Assembly (NCBI RefSeq): GCF_016807185.1
Contig: NZ_JAEVYN010000001.1
Location: 1,948,161-2,012,160, forward strand
DNA: 64,000 nt
From: Leptolyngbya sp. Cla-17
GTDB lineage: Bacteria; Cyanobacteriota; Cyanobacteriia; Leptolyngbyales; Leptolyngbyaceae
Reading direction: 5' to 3'
Program-made: the position numbers and the translations under genes
Shown: piece by piece, positions 52,902 to 62,314 of the stretch
How positions within the stretch are numbered: position 1 is the stretch's first letter
How the letters are laid out: each line of letters opens with the position of its first letter
Notes under the pieces: generated by a model
The model's database searches: none
Told to the model about the DNA's origin: nothing
Seen by the model: the letters and a program-made list of their open reading frames with translations, nothing else

Positions 52902-53285
52902 GTGGCACGGATTGCCGGAGTAGACCTACCTCGTGACAAGCGAGTTGAGATTGGTTTGACCTATATCTATGGGATTGGACTTACCAGATCCCAAGCGGTC
53001 TTGAAGGGGACTGGAGTAAATCCTGACATTCGAGTTAAGGATTTAAGTGACTCAGAAATTGCGGCTCTGAGAGCTGAGGTTGAGGGTAGCTATCAAATAG
53101 AAGGAGACTTGCGTCGCTTAGAGGCGATGAACATTAAACGCTTAATGGATATTGGCACCTACAGGGGGCGCCGTCATCGATTAGGTTTGCCAGTTCGGGG
53201 ACAAAGAACACGTACTAATGCACGTACACGCCGAGGTGGTCGTCGTACTGTTGCTGGTAAGAAGAAAGCGCCTAGTAAGAAGTAG
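52902..53285 (+). CDS. rpsM: 30S ribosomal protein S13
   Basis: A 127-residue head protein. ARIAGVDLPRDKRVEIGLTY at the start and RRHRLGLPVRGQRTRTNART near the end. GTG start at 52902 with GGGGAG upstream. Confidence 0.98.
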   Translation: MARIAGVDLPRDKRVEIGLTYIYGIGLTRSQAVLKGTGVNPDIRVKDLSDSEIAALRAEVEGSYQIEGDLRRLEAMNIKRLMDIGTYRGRRHRLGLPVRGQRTRTNARTRRGGRRTVAGKKKAPSKK

Positions 53286-53438
53286 TTTCCAAGATTTTCC
53301 GCTGTTAGCGCTAAGGAGTTCAACTGCGTAAGGCAGCTTCATAACGCCGATCTTGGGTAGGATGCGAATCATTACTATCCTAAGCAGTATAAAGACAACA
53401 AAAATGTTCATTGATTAGGTTGATGTAGGAATTAGGAA

Positions 53439-53834
53439 ATGCCACCAAGACAACAAAAGCGCACCGGCCCACGTAAACAGAAAAAAAATATTCCAAGTGG
53501 TGTTGCTCACATTCAATCTACCTTTAACAACACTATCGTTACAATTGCTGACTCAAATGGAGAAGTAATCTCATGGGCATCAGCAGGCTCTAGTGGATTT
53601 AAAGGTGCTAAGAAAGGTACTCCTTTCGCAGCTCAAACAGCAGCTGAAAATGCTGCGCGCCGTGCTGCTGATCAAGGAATGCGGCAACTTGAGGTAATGG
53701 TGAGTGGTCCTGGTGCAGGGCGTGAGACCGCCATCAGAGCGCTTCAAGGAGCAGGTCTAGAGATTACTTTGATTCGGGATGTCACTCCAATTCCTCACAA
53801 TGGTTGCCGTCCTCCTAAGCGTCGCCGAGTTTAG
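53439..53834 (+). CDS. rpsK: 30S ribosomal protein S11
   Basis: A 131-residue platform protein. IPSGVAHIQSTFNNTIVTIA, ENAARRAADQGMRQLEVMVS and the signature VTPIPHNGCRPPKRRRV at the C-terminus. GTAGGAATTAGGAAATG holds the ribosome-binding site. Confidence 0.98.
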   Translation: MPPRQQKRTGPRKQKKNIPSGVAHIQSTFNNTIVTIADSNGEVISWASAGSSGFKGAKKGTPFAAQTAAENAARRAADQGMRQLEVMVSGPGAGRETAIRALQGAGLEITLIRDVTPIPHNGCRPPKRRRV

Positions 53835-53969
53835 CCATCAGTGCTCAACGGTTAAAGCTTTTTACATCAGTTTGAGTTTATTAACGAGGTTTGTTGTTTG
53901 CACCGGGTTTCAAGCTGCCAAGGTTTGCAAAGGAATTAACCTTCATAGTTCAGAGGGAGAAGACGCTCA

Positions 53970-54920
53970 GTGGCACACTTTCAAGTTGAGTGCGTTGAAT
54001 CAAAAATCGAGAAAGATTACAGTCAAATTAGCCGATTTGTAATTGAGCCTTTAGAGAGAGGACAGGGTACAACCCTTGGTAATGCCTTACGGCGTGTATT
54101 GCTTTCCAATCTTGAAGGAGCGGCTATTACCGCGGTGCGAATTGCGGGTGTTAGTCATGAATTTGCTACGGTTCCTGGTGTGCGAGAAGATGTACTGGAT
54201 ATTCTTCTAAATATGAAGAAGGTTGTGCTCAAAACCTATTCTTCTCAGCCTCAAATCGGGCGGCTATTTGTTCAGGGTCCTGCAACTGTGACAGCTGAGC
54301 AATTTGAGCTTCCTTCTGATGTAGAGTTGGTTGATCCAGATCAGTATATTGCGACGCTCTCGGCGGGTTCTGTTCTAGAGATGGAGTTTCGAGTTGAAAA
54401 GGGTAAAGGCTATCGAGGAGTAGATAAAAGTCGTGATGATGCTGCTGCGCTAGACTTTCTTCAAATTGACTCAATATTCATGCCTGTACGCAAGGTGAAT
54501 TACTCGGTCGAAGACGCACGGATTGGTGAAACTCTCGAAAAGGATCGTTTAGTGATGGAAGTTTGGACTAACGGTAGTCTAACTCCACAAGAAGCGTTAA
54601 GTCAGGCTGCTAACATTCTAGTAGATCTATTTAATCCACTCAAAGAGATTACGTTTGAACCAACTGAAAAGGATGATGATGAGGATAATGATCCTGCCAA
54701 TCAAATTCCAATTGAGGAACTACAACTTTCAGTTCGTGCGTATAACTGTTTGAAACGCGCTCAAATTAACTCTGTAGCGGATCTGCTTGATTATACTCAA
54801 GAGGATTTGCTAGAGATTAAAAATTTTGGGCAGAAGTCCGCTGAAGAAGTTGTTGAAGCATTGCAGCAACGTTTAGGGATTACCTTACCTCAGGAAAAAT
54901 CCTCTAAAAGCAATCATTAA
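53970..54920 (+). CDS. rpoA: DNA-directed RNA polymerase subunit alpha
   Basis: A 316-residue alpha subunit. N-terminal dimerisation domain (about 1-230, FVIEPLERGQGTTLGNALRR and GYRGVDKSRDD) and a C-terminal DNA- and activator-binding domain (about 245-310, LQLSVRAYNCLKRAQINSVA ... LLEIKNFGQKSAEEVVEAL). GTG start at 53970. Its presence ties transcription capacity to ribosome synthesis. Confidence 0.98.
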   Translation: MAHFQVECVESKIEKDYSQISRFVIEPLERGQGTTLGNALRRVLLSNLEGAAITAVRIAGVSHEFATVPGVREDVLDILLNMKKVVLKTYSSQPQIGRLFVQGPATVTAEQFELPSDVELVDPDQYIATLSAGSVLEMEFRVEKGKGYRGVDKSRDDAAALDFLQIDSIFMPVRKVNYSVEDARIGETLEKDRLVMEVWTNGSLTPQEALSQAANILVDLFNPLKEITFEPTEKDDDEDNDPANQIPIEELQLSVRAYNCLKRAQINSVADLLDYTQEDLLEIKNFGQKSAEEVVEALQQRLGITLPQEKSSKSNH

Positions 54921-54985
54921 TGGAGATTTTCAAAAATCTTCTTTACCATCAAGTTGAGCAATAATCGTTATTCACTGATAGTTCT

Positions 54986-55336
54986 ATGCGTCATCGTTGT
55001 AATGTCCCTATGCTTGGGAAACCGGCCGATCAGCGTAAAGCTCTTTTAAGAGCTTTGACGACTGAGTTAATCCGAAATGGTCGAATAAAAACTACTAAAG
55101 TTCGTGCACAAGCTGTTCGTTCAGAAGCTGAACGTATGATTACTTTGGCAAAAGATGGCTCCTTACCTGCTAGACGGCAAGCAATGGGCTACATATACGA
55201 CAAGCAGTTGGTTCATGCTTTGTTCGAGCAAGCCACTGCTCGATATGGCGATCGCCAAGGTGGATACACCCGAATCATACGAACTGTTCCTCGTCGTGGT
55301 GACAATGCTGAAATGGCATTTATTGAGTTGATCTGA
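54986..55336 (+). CDS. rplQ: 50S ribosomal protein L17
   Basis: A 116-residue protein near the tunnel exit. MRHRCNVPMLGKPADQRKAL at the start and GGYTRIIRTVPRRGDNAEMA at the end; complete. Confidence 0.98.
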   Translation: MRHRCNVPMLGKPADQRKALLRALTTELIRNGRIKTTKVRAQAVRSEAERMITLAKDGSLPARRQAMGYIYDKQLVHALFEQATARYGDRQGGYTRIIRTVPRRGDNAEMAFIELI

Positions 55337-55355
55337 ATTGTCTTAAGTTTGCGAT

Positions 55356-56207
55356 ATGATTTCTGTCGATTTGCAGCCAACTCAGCGCATTGCCCTTGTC
55401 ATTCAATACTTGGGTACTCACTTTCATGGATGGCAATGGCAGCCAAATCATCGCACCATTCAAGAAGAGATTGAGTTGGTGTTGCAAAGCACTTTAGGTT
55501 TTCCAGTTCGTATCCATGGTGCAGGTCGAACTGATACTGGTGTGCATGCTGCTGCACAAGTTGCTCACTTTAATGCGCCAGTTGTAATTCCGGCTCACCG
55601 ATGGGCAAGTATCCTGAATGCTCGATTACCAGAAGATATCTTAATTCGAGCTTCGGCTGCGGTATCGGATAATTGGCACGCTCGATTCTCAGCGCTTTGG
55701 CGACGGTATCGATACCTTCTGTATACCGATTCTCATCCAAATCTATTTGTTCGTCCTTTCTGTTGGCACTACTATCATGAGCCATTAAGTGAAACTTTAA
55801 TTCAGCAAGCCTTAGACCCTCTAATCGGTCATCACCATTTGGCTGCATTCCATAGGGCAGGTTCTAAACGTCCTCATTCTTGGGTAGATGTTCAAGCTGC
55901 CAAATGCGATCGACAGGGCCCATTCGTTTCAATTGAGGTTCAGGCGAGTGGTTTTTTGTACGGAATGATGAGGTTGTTAGTAGGGTTATTGGTTCAAGTT
56001 GGTCAAGGATTGCGATCACCTAGTAGCTTTACAAATTTGTGGACTGCAGAACGGCGTGGAGATGTGAAATATTCAGCACCAGCCCAAGGTTTATGTCTTC
56101 TACGAGTAGGCTACGCTGAGTTTCCATTTCCTCCTGAGATATGGTTCGACACCCAGCCCTCCTTTGTCTTTTCATCCCTCTCCGACTTCTCTAACGGAGT
56201 CATTTAG
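55356..56207 (+). CDS. truA: tRNA pseudouridine(38-40) synthase TruA
   Basis: A 283-residue enzyme modifying the anticodon stem-loop. YLGTHFHGWQWQPNHRTIQE at the start and the catalytic aspartate in HGAGRTDTGVHAAAQVAHFN (near residue 56); LYGMMRLLVGLLVQVGQG near the C-terminus. Located 19 bp after rplQ, its usual neighbour in cyanobacteria. Confidence 0.97.
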   Translation: MISVDLQPTQRIALVIQYLGTHFHGWQWQPNHRTIQEEIELVLQSTLGFPVRIHGAGRTDTGVHAAAQVAHFNAPVVIPAHRWASILNARLPEDILIRASAAVSDNWHARFSALWRRYRYLLYTDSHPNLFVRPFCWHYYHEPLSETLIQQALDPLIGHHHLAAFHRAGSKRPHSWVDVQAAKCDRQGPFVSIEVQASGFLYGMMRLLVGLLVQVGQGLRSPSSFTNLWTAERRGDVKYSAPAQGLCLLRVGYAEFPFPPEIWFDTQPSFVFSSLSDFSNGVI

Positions 56208-56262
56208 TTGATTAACCACTTAATAATCGAGTTTCTTTATTCCTTGTTTACAGGTGACCATC

Positions 56263-56718
56263 ATGAATAAAACCTATCTTCCTCCCATCGATACCATTGA
56301 GCGCAAATGGTACGTCGTAGATGCGACCAATCAGCGGCTTGGTCGACTTGCAAGTGAAATTGCAAGGGTACTTCGAGGCAAAAACAAGCCGAGCTACACC
56401 CCTTTTATGGATGTTGGCGATTTTGTTATCGTCATCAATGCAGATAAGGTTGGCGTAACAGGCAAAAAGCGCACTCAGAAGCTTTATCGCCGTCATTCTG
56501 GTCGCCCAGGCGGAATGAAAACAGAAACGTTTGCTAAATTACAAGCTCGTGTTCCAGAAAGAATTATTGAGCAAGCTATTAAAGGAATGCTGCCCAAAAA
56601 CACTCTAGGGCGGCAGCTTTTTACCAAACTCAATGTCTATGCCGGATCTGATCATCCCCATCAGGCTCAAAAACCTACCATTCTTGAAATCAACACCATT
56701 CCAGGAGAAGAATCATAA
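56263..56718 (+). CDS. rplM: 50S ribosomal protein L13
   Basis: A 151-residue protein. RKWYVVDATNQRLGRLASEI, GKNKPSYTPFMDVGDFVIVI and GMLPKNTLGRQLFTKLNVYA are the L13 blocks. The ATG at 56263 is chosen over an in-frame GTG at 56254 because AGGTG lies at the right distance. The TAA stop overlaps the rpsI ATG by one base. Confidence 0.97.
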   Translation: MNKTYLPPIDTIERKWYVVDATNQRLGRLASEIARVLRGKNKPSYTPFMDVGDFVIVINADKVGVTGKKRTQKLYRRHSGRPGGMKTETFAKLQARVPERIIEQAIKGMLPKNTLGRQLFTKLNVYAGSDHPHQAQKPTILEINTIPGEES

Positions 56719-57125
56719 TGCAAGCTACGGAAGGACGCGTTGTATACATGGGAACAGGTCGTCGCAAGTCGGCGGTAGCGCGGGTACGCCTGGTTCCTGG
56801 AAATGGTCAATTAACCATTAACGGCAAGCCTGGTGACCTTTACCTACAATTCAATCCGGAGTACCTGTCAGCTACTAAAGCTCCTTTGGAGACACTTGGG
56901 CTAGAAGGTGAATATGACATTCTGGTGAATGCCCATGGTGGAGGTTTGACGGGGCAAGCTGATGCAGTTCGCTTAGGTGTTGCCCGTGCGTTGTGCCAGC
57001 TTGATCCAGATAATCGCAAACCATTGAAAACTGAGGGATATTTAACTCGCGATCCGCGCGCTAAGGAACGTAAGAAGTACGGTTTGCGGAAAGCGCGGAA
57101 GGCACCTCAGTTCTCGAAGCGTTAG
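56718..57125 (+). CDS. rpsI: 30S ribosomal protein S9
   Basis: A 135-residue protein whose C-terminal tail (KYGLRKARKAPQFSKR) reaches the P-site tRNA. YMGTGRRKSAVARVRLVPGN and GGGLTGQADAVRLGVARALC are diagnostic. Translationally coupled to rplM. Confidence 0.98.
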   Translation: MQATEGRVVYMGTGRRKSAVARVRLVPGNGQLTINGKPGDLYLQFNPEYLSATKAPLETLGLEGEYDILVNAHGGGLTGQADAVRLGVARALCQLDPDNRKPLKTEGYLTRDPRAKERKKYGLRKARKAPQFSKR

Positions 57126-57220
57126 TGCGTTGGGTAAAAGATTTTTGCCTGATTGCTATTCGGCTGTTCAGATCAGATTGTTAGAATTGACGTAGTTAAG
57201 ATCATAAAAGCGAGCAAGTT

Positions 57221-57469
57221 ATGCCCAAGTCAGACATCCATCCCACATGGTATCCCGAAGCCAAAGTCTATTGTAATGGTGAAGTTGTAATGACAGTGGG
57301 TTCTACTAAGCCCGAACTTAATGTTGATGTCTGGTCTGGCAATCACCCTTTCTTTACAGGGACTCAAAAGCTGATTGATACTGAAGGGCGAGTTGAGCGT
57401 TTCTTGCGTAAGTATGGCATGGTCGATAGTTCTGAACAAAGCTCCGATCAAAGCGATAAGAAAGCTTAG
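57221..57469 (+). CDS. rpmE: 50S ribosomal protein L31
   Basis: An 82-residue protein, MPKSDIHPTWYPEAKVYCNG at the start, then WSGNHPFFTGTQKLIDTEGR. It has a single cysteine, so it lacks the four-cysteine zinc site of the E. coli RpmE type; this is usual for cyanobacterial and plastid L31. The tail is acidic and Ser-rich. Confidence 0.95.
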   Translation: MPKSDIHPTWYPEAKVYCNGEVVMTVGSTKPELNVDVWSGNHPFFTGTQKLIDTEGRVERFLRKYGMVDSSEQSSDQSDKKA

Positions 57470-57564
57470 TTAGGTATCACAGCGTTTTAACTAATTTGGT
57501 TAAGATGTTCGGCGAATGTTGAATACATCCAATTACCTGCTCACCTTGACGAGCCTTTCTGTTT

Positions 57565-58677
57565 ATGGCTGAAGCCTACCTGCTTGATAAGCTCCAATCG
57601 GTTGAACAAACTTTTAATGAGTTGACTCGGCGACTCGCTGATCCTGATGTTGCGAAGGACCCAACTGAGTTTCAAAAGGTGGCAAAGACACGTGCTTCCT
57701 TGGAAGAAGTTGTTGTCACCTATGGAACCTGGAAAGATGCCCAAATTTCTATTGATGAAGCACGGCAGATCTTAAAAGAGTCAGGCGGTGATTTGGAGTT
57801 GCAGGAAATGGCATCTTTAGAGGTCGTAGAGCTAGAGGAAAAGCTAGCTCTGCTAGAAACCCGTCTAAAGGTTTTACTGCTGCCAACCGATCCTAATGAT
57901 GACAAAAACATCATGTTGGAAATTCGAGCGGGTACGGGCGGAGATGAGGCTAGTATTTGGGCCGGCGACCTGCTGCGGATGTATTCAAAATATGCTGAGA
58001 GTCAAGGTTGGAGAGTGAAGTTAGTTAGTGAGTCTCTCGCTGACATGGGTGGCTTTAAAGAAATCATCCTTGAAATTCAGGGCGATCGCGTTTACAGCAA
58101 GCTCAAATTTGAGGCAGGAGTTCATCGAGTACAGCGCGTTCCCGTGACTGAGGCACAAGGTCGAGTCCACACTTCGACTGCAACGGTTGCAGTGATGCCA
58201 GAAGTAGATGATGTGGAAGTTCACATCGACGCAAAAGATATTGAAATGACCACCATGCGCTCAGGTGGTGCAGGTGGTCAGAACGTGAACAAGGTAGAAA
58301 CCGCTGTTGACTTAATGCATAAGCCGACAGGTATTCGAATCAAATGCACGGAAGAGCGATCGCAGCTTCAAAACCGGGAACGTGCCATGCAAATTTTGCG
58401 GGCAAAGCTGTATGAACTAAAGCTACAAGAGCAGCAAGATGCAGTGAGTTCTGCCCGCAAAATGCAAGTCGGCACTGGCTCACGCTCCGAAAAAATTCGT
58501 ACTTATAACTACAAAGATAGTCGAGTGACTGATCACCGATTAAATCAAAATTTTTCCCTTCCCCCAATTTTGGAAGGAGATGTCGATACTTTGATCCAGA
58601 CCTGTATTTCTCAGGACCAGCAAGAGCGACTGGAATTGCTTGCGGCTGAGAGTAACGGTCAGGCTTCGGCTGTATAA
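57565..58677 (+). CDS. prfA: peptide chain release factor 1
   Basis: A 370-residue factor recognising UAA and UAG. The peptide anticodon motif is PVT in HRVQRVPVTEAQGRVHTSTA, and the catalytic GGQ is in MRSGGAGGQNVNKVETAVDL. ALLEVV-type coiled N-terminus (about 1-100) precedes them. Slightly longer than E. coli RF1 (360). It is the last translation gene of the cluster. Confidence 0.97.
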   Translation: MAEAYLLDKLQSVEQTFNELTRRLADPDVAKDPTEFQKVAKTRASLEEVVVTYGTWKDAQISIDEARQILKESGGDLELQEMASLEVVELEEKLALLETRLKVLLLPTDPNDDKNIMLEIRAGTGGDEASIWAGDLLRMYSKYAESQGWRVKLVSESLADMGGFKEIILEIQGDRVYSKLKFEAGVHRVQRVPVTEAQGRVHTSTATVAVMPEVDDVEVHIDAKDIEMTTMRSGGAGGQNVNKVETAVDLMHKPTGIRIKCTEERSQLQNRERAMQILRAKLYELKLQEQQDAVSSARKMQVGTGSRSEKIRTYNYKDSRVTDHRLNQNFSLPPILEGDVDTLIQTCISQDQQERLELLAAESNGQASAV

Positions 58678-58679
58678 AT

Positions 58680-59459
58680 ATGTTGCCACGAGAAGATCTG
58701 CTTAAACAGGTTGAGAATCGCGAAACGATGGCGCGAGTTATTGATCTGGCGGATCAGGCAATCAAAACCTGGGAAGTAGTAACCGCAGATTTTCTTTCCC
58801 CTCCTGAGCTAGCTGAAGCTCAAAAAGTTTTTGGTCAGCTAACGGAAGTTCATGTAGTTTCCTGGGGTGGCTATCCTCAAGCGGAACGTCAGCGCTTAGC
58901 GATCGCCCGTTCAGACATTCCTCTTGACTCAGCTCAAGTTGAACTTACAGCGCTGGAAATCGCTGGAAATTTTCTGTTTGACCCAGCAACTCACCGAGAT
59001 TTTTTAGGTGCACTACTAGGAACTGGCATTGTTCGGGATAAAGTGGGCGACATCATCGTTTTGGGTGAAAGAGGCGGACAGGCGATCGTGGTTCCAGAAC
59101 TGGCAGATTTTCTCACAGCAACCTTAACTCAAGTGCGATCAGTCCCAGTTAAGACTAGACGCATTGAGCTGAGCGAACTCAAAATTCGGGAACCTAAAAA
59201 GAAGGAACTTGTGACAGTCGAAGCGTCTATGCGGTTAGATGCGATCGCCTCCGCAGGATTTGGCATGTCGCGGAGCAAAATGGCTGATCTCATCTCTGCT
59301 GGCGATGTGCGGGTTAACTGGAAAGACATCTCAAGTGCCAGTTATGCAGTTAAATCAGGTGACTTGATTGCTGTTAGCAGTAAGGGACGAGTTGAAGTGG
59401 GCGATGTCATGATCACCAAAAAAGATCGCTATCGCGTCCAGTTAACCCGCTTTGTTTAA
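58680..59459 (+). CDS. photosystem II S4 domain protein (YlmH-like)
   Basis: A 259-residue RNA-binding protein. The C-terminal S4 domain (about 180-245, SMRLDAIASAGFGMSRSKMA, DVRVNWKDISSASYAVKSGD) follows a YlmH-like N-terminal region (VHVVSWGGYPQAERQRLAIA). The family is conserved in cyanobacteria and plants (TIGR03069) and was linked to photosystem II; a role in ribosome-related RNA binding is also possible. It begins 2 bases after prfA and is probably co-transcribed. Confidence 0.88.
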   Translation: MLPREDLLKQVENRETMARVIDLADQAIKTWEVVTADFLSPPELAEAQKVFGQLTEVHVVSWGGYPQAERQRLAIARSDIPLDSAQVELTALEIAGNFLFDPATHRDFLGALLGTGIVRDKVGDIIVLGERGGQAIVVPELADFLTATLTQVRSVPVKTRRIELSELKIREPKKKELVTVEASMRLDAIASAGFGMSRSKMADLISAGDVRVNWKDISSASYAVKSGDLIAVSSKGRVEVGDVMITKKDRYRVQLTRFV

Positions 59460-59611
59460 GAGTACGCATCCATCCAGGCCGAGTGAAAAAGAATTTCTGC
59501 ATACTGGATGCTGAGAAATTAAAGAAAGTAAATTTATAACTATCCTAATGAATAGCTAGAGCTTGAACCATTCTTTAGGCGTTAGAGTCTAAGAGAAATA
59601 TGCTCCATATC

Positions 59612-59650
59612 CTCTTTCCATAAGATAAGCTTTCTTGCTTATGGAAAGAG
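59612..59650. other. 13-bp perfect inverted repeat upstream of the efflux operon
   Basis: CTCTTTCCATAAG (59612-59624) and CTTATGGAAAGAG (59638-59650) around a 13-base loop, 43 bases before the adaptor GTG. No T run follows, so an operator, an attenuator or an RNA structure is more likely than a terminator. Nothing else is seen in 59460-59693. Confidence 0.7.
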
Positions 59651-59693
59651 ATTCATAGTCTGAAATGCTGTTGACCTATCAAAGAGCAGACCT

Positions 59694-61040
59694 GTGAAAG
59701 ACCTAAAAAAACTGGGAGTACCCAAGTGGCTAATTACTCTACTAGTATTGGGTCTACTGGCAGGTATCGGCTATGTGGTGTTTACCCAGATGACCGCTGC
59801 TAATCCTAAGGAAAGCAGACGGCGTGGAAGAGCTGTGGCAGTTGAGCAAGTCAACTTACCTGTGACAATTTCGGCAAATGGCACCGTCCAACCAGAACGC
59901 TCAGTGAACGTGAGTCCAAAAACATCCGGGAAGCTGAAAGAACTGTTGGTGAAGGAGGGCGATCGCGTTGAGCAGGGTCAAATTCTTGCCTACATGGATG
60001 ATTCCAATTTTCAAGGACAGCTTACCCAAGCAAGAGGGCAAGTTGAATCTGCCCAAGCCAATCTACAGCGACTGCTAGCAGGCAATCGGACTCAAGATAT
60101 TGCCCAAGCGCAGGCGCGTGTTCGTGATGCTGAAGCTCTTGTGAGAAAAACAGAACAAACCTTGCAACAAAATCAGCGATTGTTCAATACTGGAGCAATT
60201 TCTCAGCGAGAGTTAAACAACTCCTTGGCAGATCGAGATAGCGCGATCGCCCAACTTACTTTAAACAAACAGGCGCTTTCCCTCCAGCAAGCAGGGTCGC
60301 GTCCCGAAGAGATTGCGGAAGCTAGTGCTCAAGTGACTACTGCTGAAGGGTCCCTTCAAACCGTTCAGATCCAGATTGCCGACGCCGTGATTCGTGCGCC
60401 ATTTAGTGGCGTGGTTACCAAAAAGTTTGCCGATCCTGGAGCCTTTGTTACTCCAACGACCTCTGGCAGTGCAGTCTCTTCCGCCACATCCTCCTCGATT
60501 TTGTCTCTGGCTTCTAACAATCAAATCATGGCAAATGTAGCGGAGTCTAATATCGCTCAGATTAAACTCGGTCAATCTGTTGAGATTAAAGTAGATGCGT
60601 ATCCTGGCAAAATCTTTACAGGAAAAGTGATTCAACTTGCGACCCAATCTACCACGGTACAAAATGTCACTAGTTTTGAAGTCAAATCTTCTATTGCTGA
60701 TCCTTCAAAGTTGCTTCGAGCTGGAATGAGTGTGGACGTGGATTTTAAAGTTGGCACGTTAAGCGATGTATTGGTGATTCCAACTGTGGCGATCGTGCGG
60801 CAAGAAGGAGCTAGCGGTGTGTTAGTCATGGGTAGAGAGGGAGGCGATCGCCGCTCAGAGTTTCGCCCCATTACCACTGGAGTCAGCGTCACCGATAAAA
60901 CAGTCGTGCTATCTGGGTTGCAAGTCGGCGATCGCGTCATGCTCAGTTTTGCTCAAGGAGAGCGTCCTCAATCTAGAACGCCCTCAATGCTGCCGGGGAT
61001 GGGAGGTGGCGGCGGTTCTGGTGGTTCGCGACAGCGTTAA
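59694..61040 (+). CDS. HlyD/MacA-like periplasmic adaptor (membrane fusion) protein
   Basis: A 448-residue adaptor of a tripartite efflux pump. One N-terminal membrane anchor (about 12-34, WLITLLVLGLLAGIGYVVFT), lipoyl half-motifs (ISANGTVQPERSVNVSPKTS ... VKEGDRVEQGQILAYMDDSN), a coiled-coil hairpin (about 100-200), the barrel domain (VIRAPFSGVVTKKFADPGAF) and a glycine-rich C-terminus. GTG start at 59694. The permease follows 8 bases later in the same operon. Confidence 0.9.
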   Translation: MKDLKKLGVPKWLITLLVLGLLAGIGYVVFTQMTAANPKESRRRGRAVAVEQVNLPVTISANGTVQPERSVNVSPKTSGKLKELLVKEGDRVEQGQILAYMDDSNFQGQLTQARGQVESAQANLQRLLAGNRTQDIAQAQARVRDAEALVRKTEQTLQQNQRLFNTGAISQRELNNSLADRDSAIAQLTLNKQALSLQQAGSRPEEIAEASAQVTTAEGSLQTVQIQIADAVIRAPFSGVVTKKFADPGAFVTPTTSGSAVSSATSSSILSLASNNQIMANVAESNIAQIKLGQSVEIKVDAYPGKIFTGKVIQLATQSTTVQNVTSFEVKSSIADPSKLLRAGMSVDVDFKVGTLSDVLVIPTVAIVRQEGASGVLVMGREGGDRRSEFRPITTGVSVTDKTVVLSGLQVGDRVMLSFAQGERPQSRTPSMLPGMGGGGGSGGSRQR

Positions 61041-61048
61041 GAGGATAC

Positions 61049-62314
61049 ATGGTACAGCCTACTCGAATTCGCCCAACCACTGTTCCGTTATTTGAAGTGT
61101 TGACTATGGCGCTCAGTGCGCTTTGGAGCAACCGTCTACGTACCGCGTTGACTATGCTGGGGGTGATTATCGGCATTGCCTCTGTCATTACAGTCACTTC
61201 GGTAGGGCAAGGCGTTCAAAAAGCAACTGAGCAGCAAATTCAAGCATTAGGCTCAAACGTGATGCTGGTATTGTCTGGGGTTGCCCGCTCTGGAGGAATT
61301 AGCCAGGGAAGCGGTTCTGCATCAACGTTGACATGGGAAGATGCTCAGGCAGTTGCCAGCCAAGCTCCTTCAGCCAAAGCAGTGACCGCTTATCTCCAGC
61401 GCTCAACTCAAGTGGTTTATTCAGGGCAAAATACATCAACTAGCCTTTTGGGGGTTGATTTGAACTATCCAGAGGTCAAAAATATTTATCCTCAAGTAGG
61501 GCAATTTTTTAATCAGGATGATTTGGATACTGCTAAACCCGTTACGGTTTTAGGTAGCAAGGTACGAGACGAGCTCTTTGGATCGGCTAGCAATGCTATA
61601 GGAAACAGCATTCGCATTCAAGGTGGTAGCTACACCGTAATTGGAGTGATGGAGCCAAAAGGCTCAGTAGGTGGGCAAGATCAAGACGATCGCGTTTACA
61701 TTCCATTAACCAACATGTCTTCTCGCATTGTGGGAAACAATGCGATTAATGGCATATCCATTAGTGGTTTTTGGCTGCAAGCTGAAAACGATGCGGAATT
61801 GGAAGCGGCTCAATTTCAGGTCACCAACCTGCTACGGATTCGGCATAATATATATCCGCCTCAACCGGATGACTTCCGATTGAGTAATCAAATTGACATC
61901 ATCAATGCCTTTGGTAACATTGTTGGATTATTTACTGTCATGGTAGGAGCGATCGCAGGCATTTCTCTGATTGTTGGCGGGATTGGGATTGCCAACATTA
62001 TGCTGGTTTCTGTTGTGGAGCGCACCCGCGAAATTGGTATCCGTAAAGCGGTAGGAGCCACTAACAGTGCAGTACTTAGCCAATTTTTGACAGAAGCGAT
62101 CGTCGTATCGATCATCGGCGGCGCAATTGGAATTGCTCTGGGTGTCGGGTTAGCTTTTGCTGCGGCTCAACTTTTCCGTTTTCCTTTTGTAGTTTCTCTT
62201 TGGTCGATCGCCGCTGGGCTTGTTCTATCTACAACCGTAGGGTTAATCGCCGGCGTGATTCCCGCTCGTAACGCGGCTCGGCTTGATCCGATAGCGGCTC
62301 TCAGAAGCGATTAG
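61049..62314 (+). CDS. MacB-like ABC transporter permease
   Basis: A 421-residue membrane protein: TM1 (about 28-48, LTMLGVIIGIASVITVTSVG), a large periplasmic MacB_PCD domain (about 50-260), then three helices in the FtsX domain (about 290-415), including ANIMLVSVVERTREIGIRKA, the standard coupling segment. No ATP-binding domain is fused, and none follows; the gene ends three bases into the convergent regulator. The partner ATPase must be elsewhere. Substrate unknown. Confidence 0.9.
   Translation: MVQPTRIRPTTVPLFEVLTMALSALWSNRLRTALTMLGVIIGIASVITVTSVGQGVQKATEQQIQALGSNVMLVLSGVARSGGISQGSGSASTLTWEDAQAVASQAPSAKAVTAYLQRSTQVVYSGQNTSTSLLGVDLNYPEVKNIYPQVGQFFNQDDLDTAKPVTVLGSKVRDELFGSASNAIGNSIRIQGGSYTVIGVMEPKGSVGGQDQDDRVYIPLTNMSSRIVGNNAINGISISGFWLQAENDAELEAAQFQVTNLLRIRHNIYPPQPDDFRLSNQIDIINAFGNIVGLFTVMVGAIAGISLIVGGIGIANIMLVSVVERTREIGIRKAVGATNSAVLSQFLTEAIVVSIIGGAIGIALGVGLAFAAAQLFRFPFVVSLWSIAAGLVLSTTVGLIAGVIPARNAARLDPIAALRSD

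Noticed and set aside
42728..53300. Missing rpsJ, rpsN and rpmD as evidence of gene loss
   Set aside because: This composition is usual for cyanobacterial ribosomal clusters, so it is not specific to this strain.
57221..57469. L31 lacking zinc cysteines as an anomaly
   Set aside because: Cysteine-poor L31 is the normal form in cyanobacteria and plastids.
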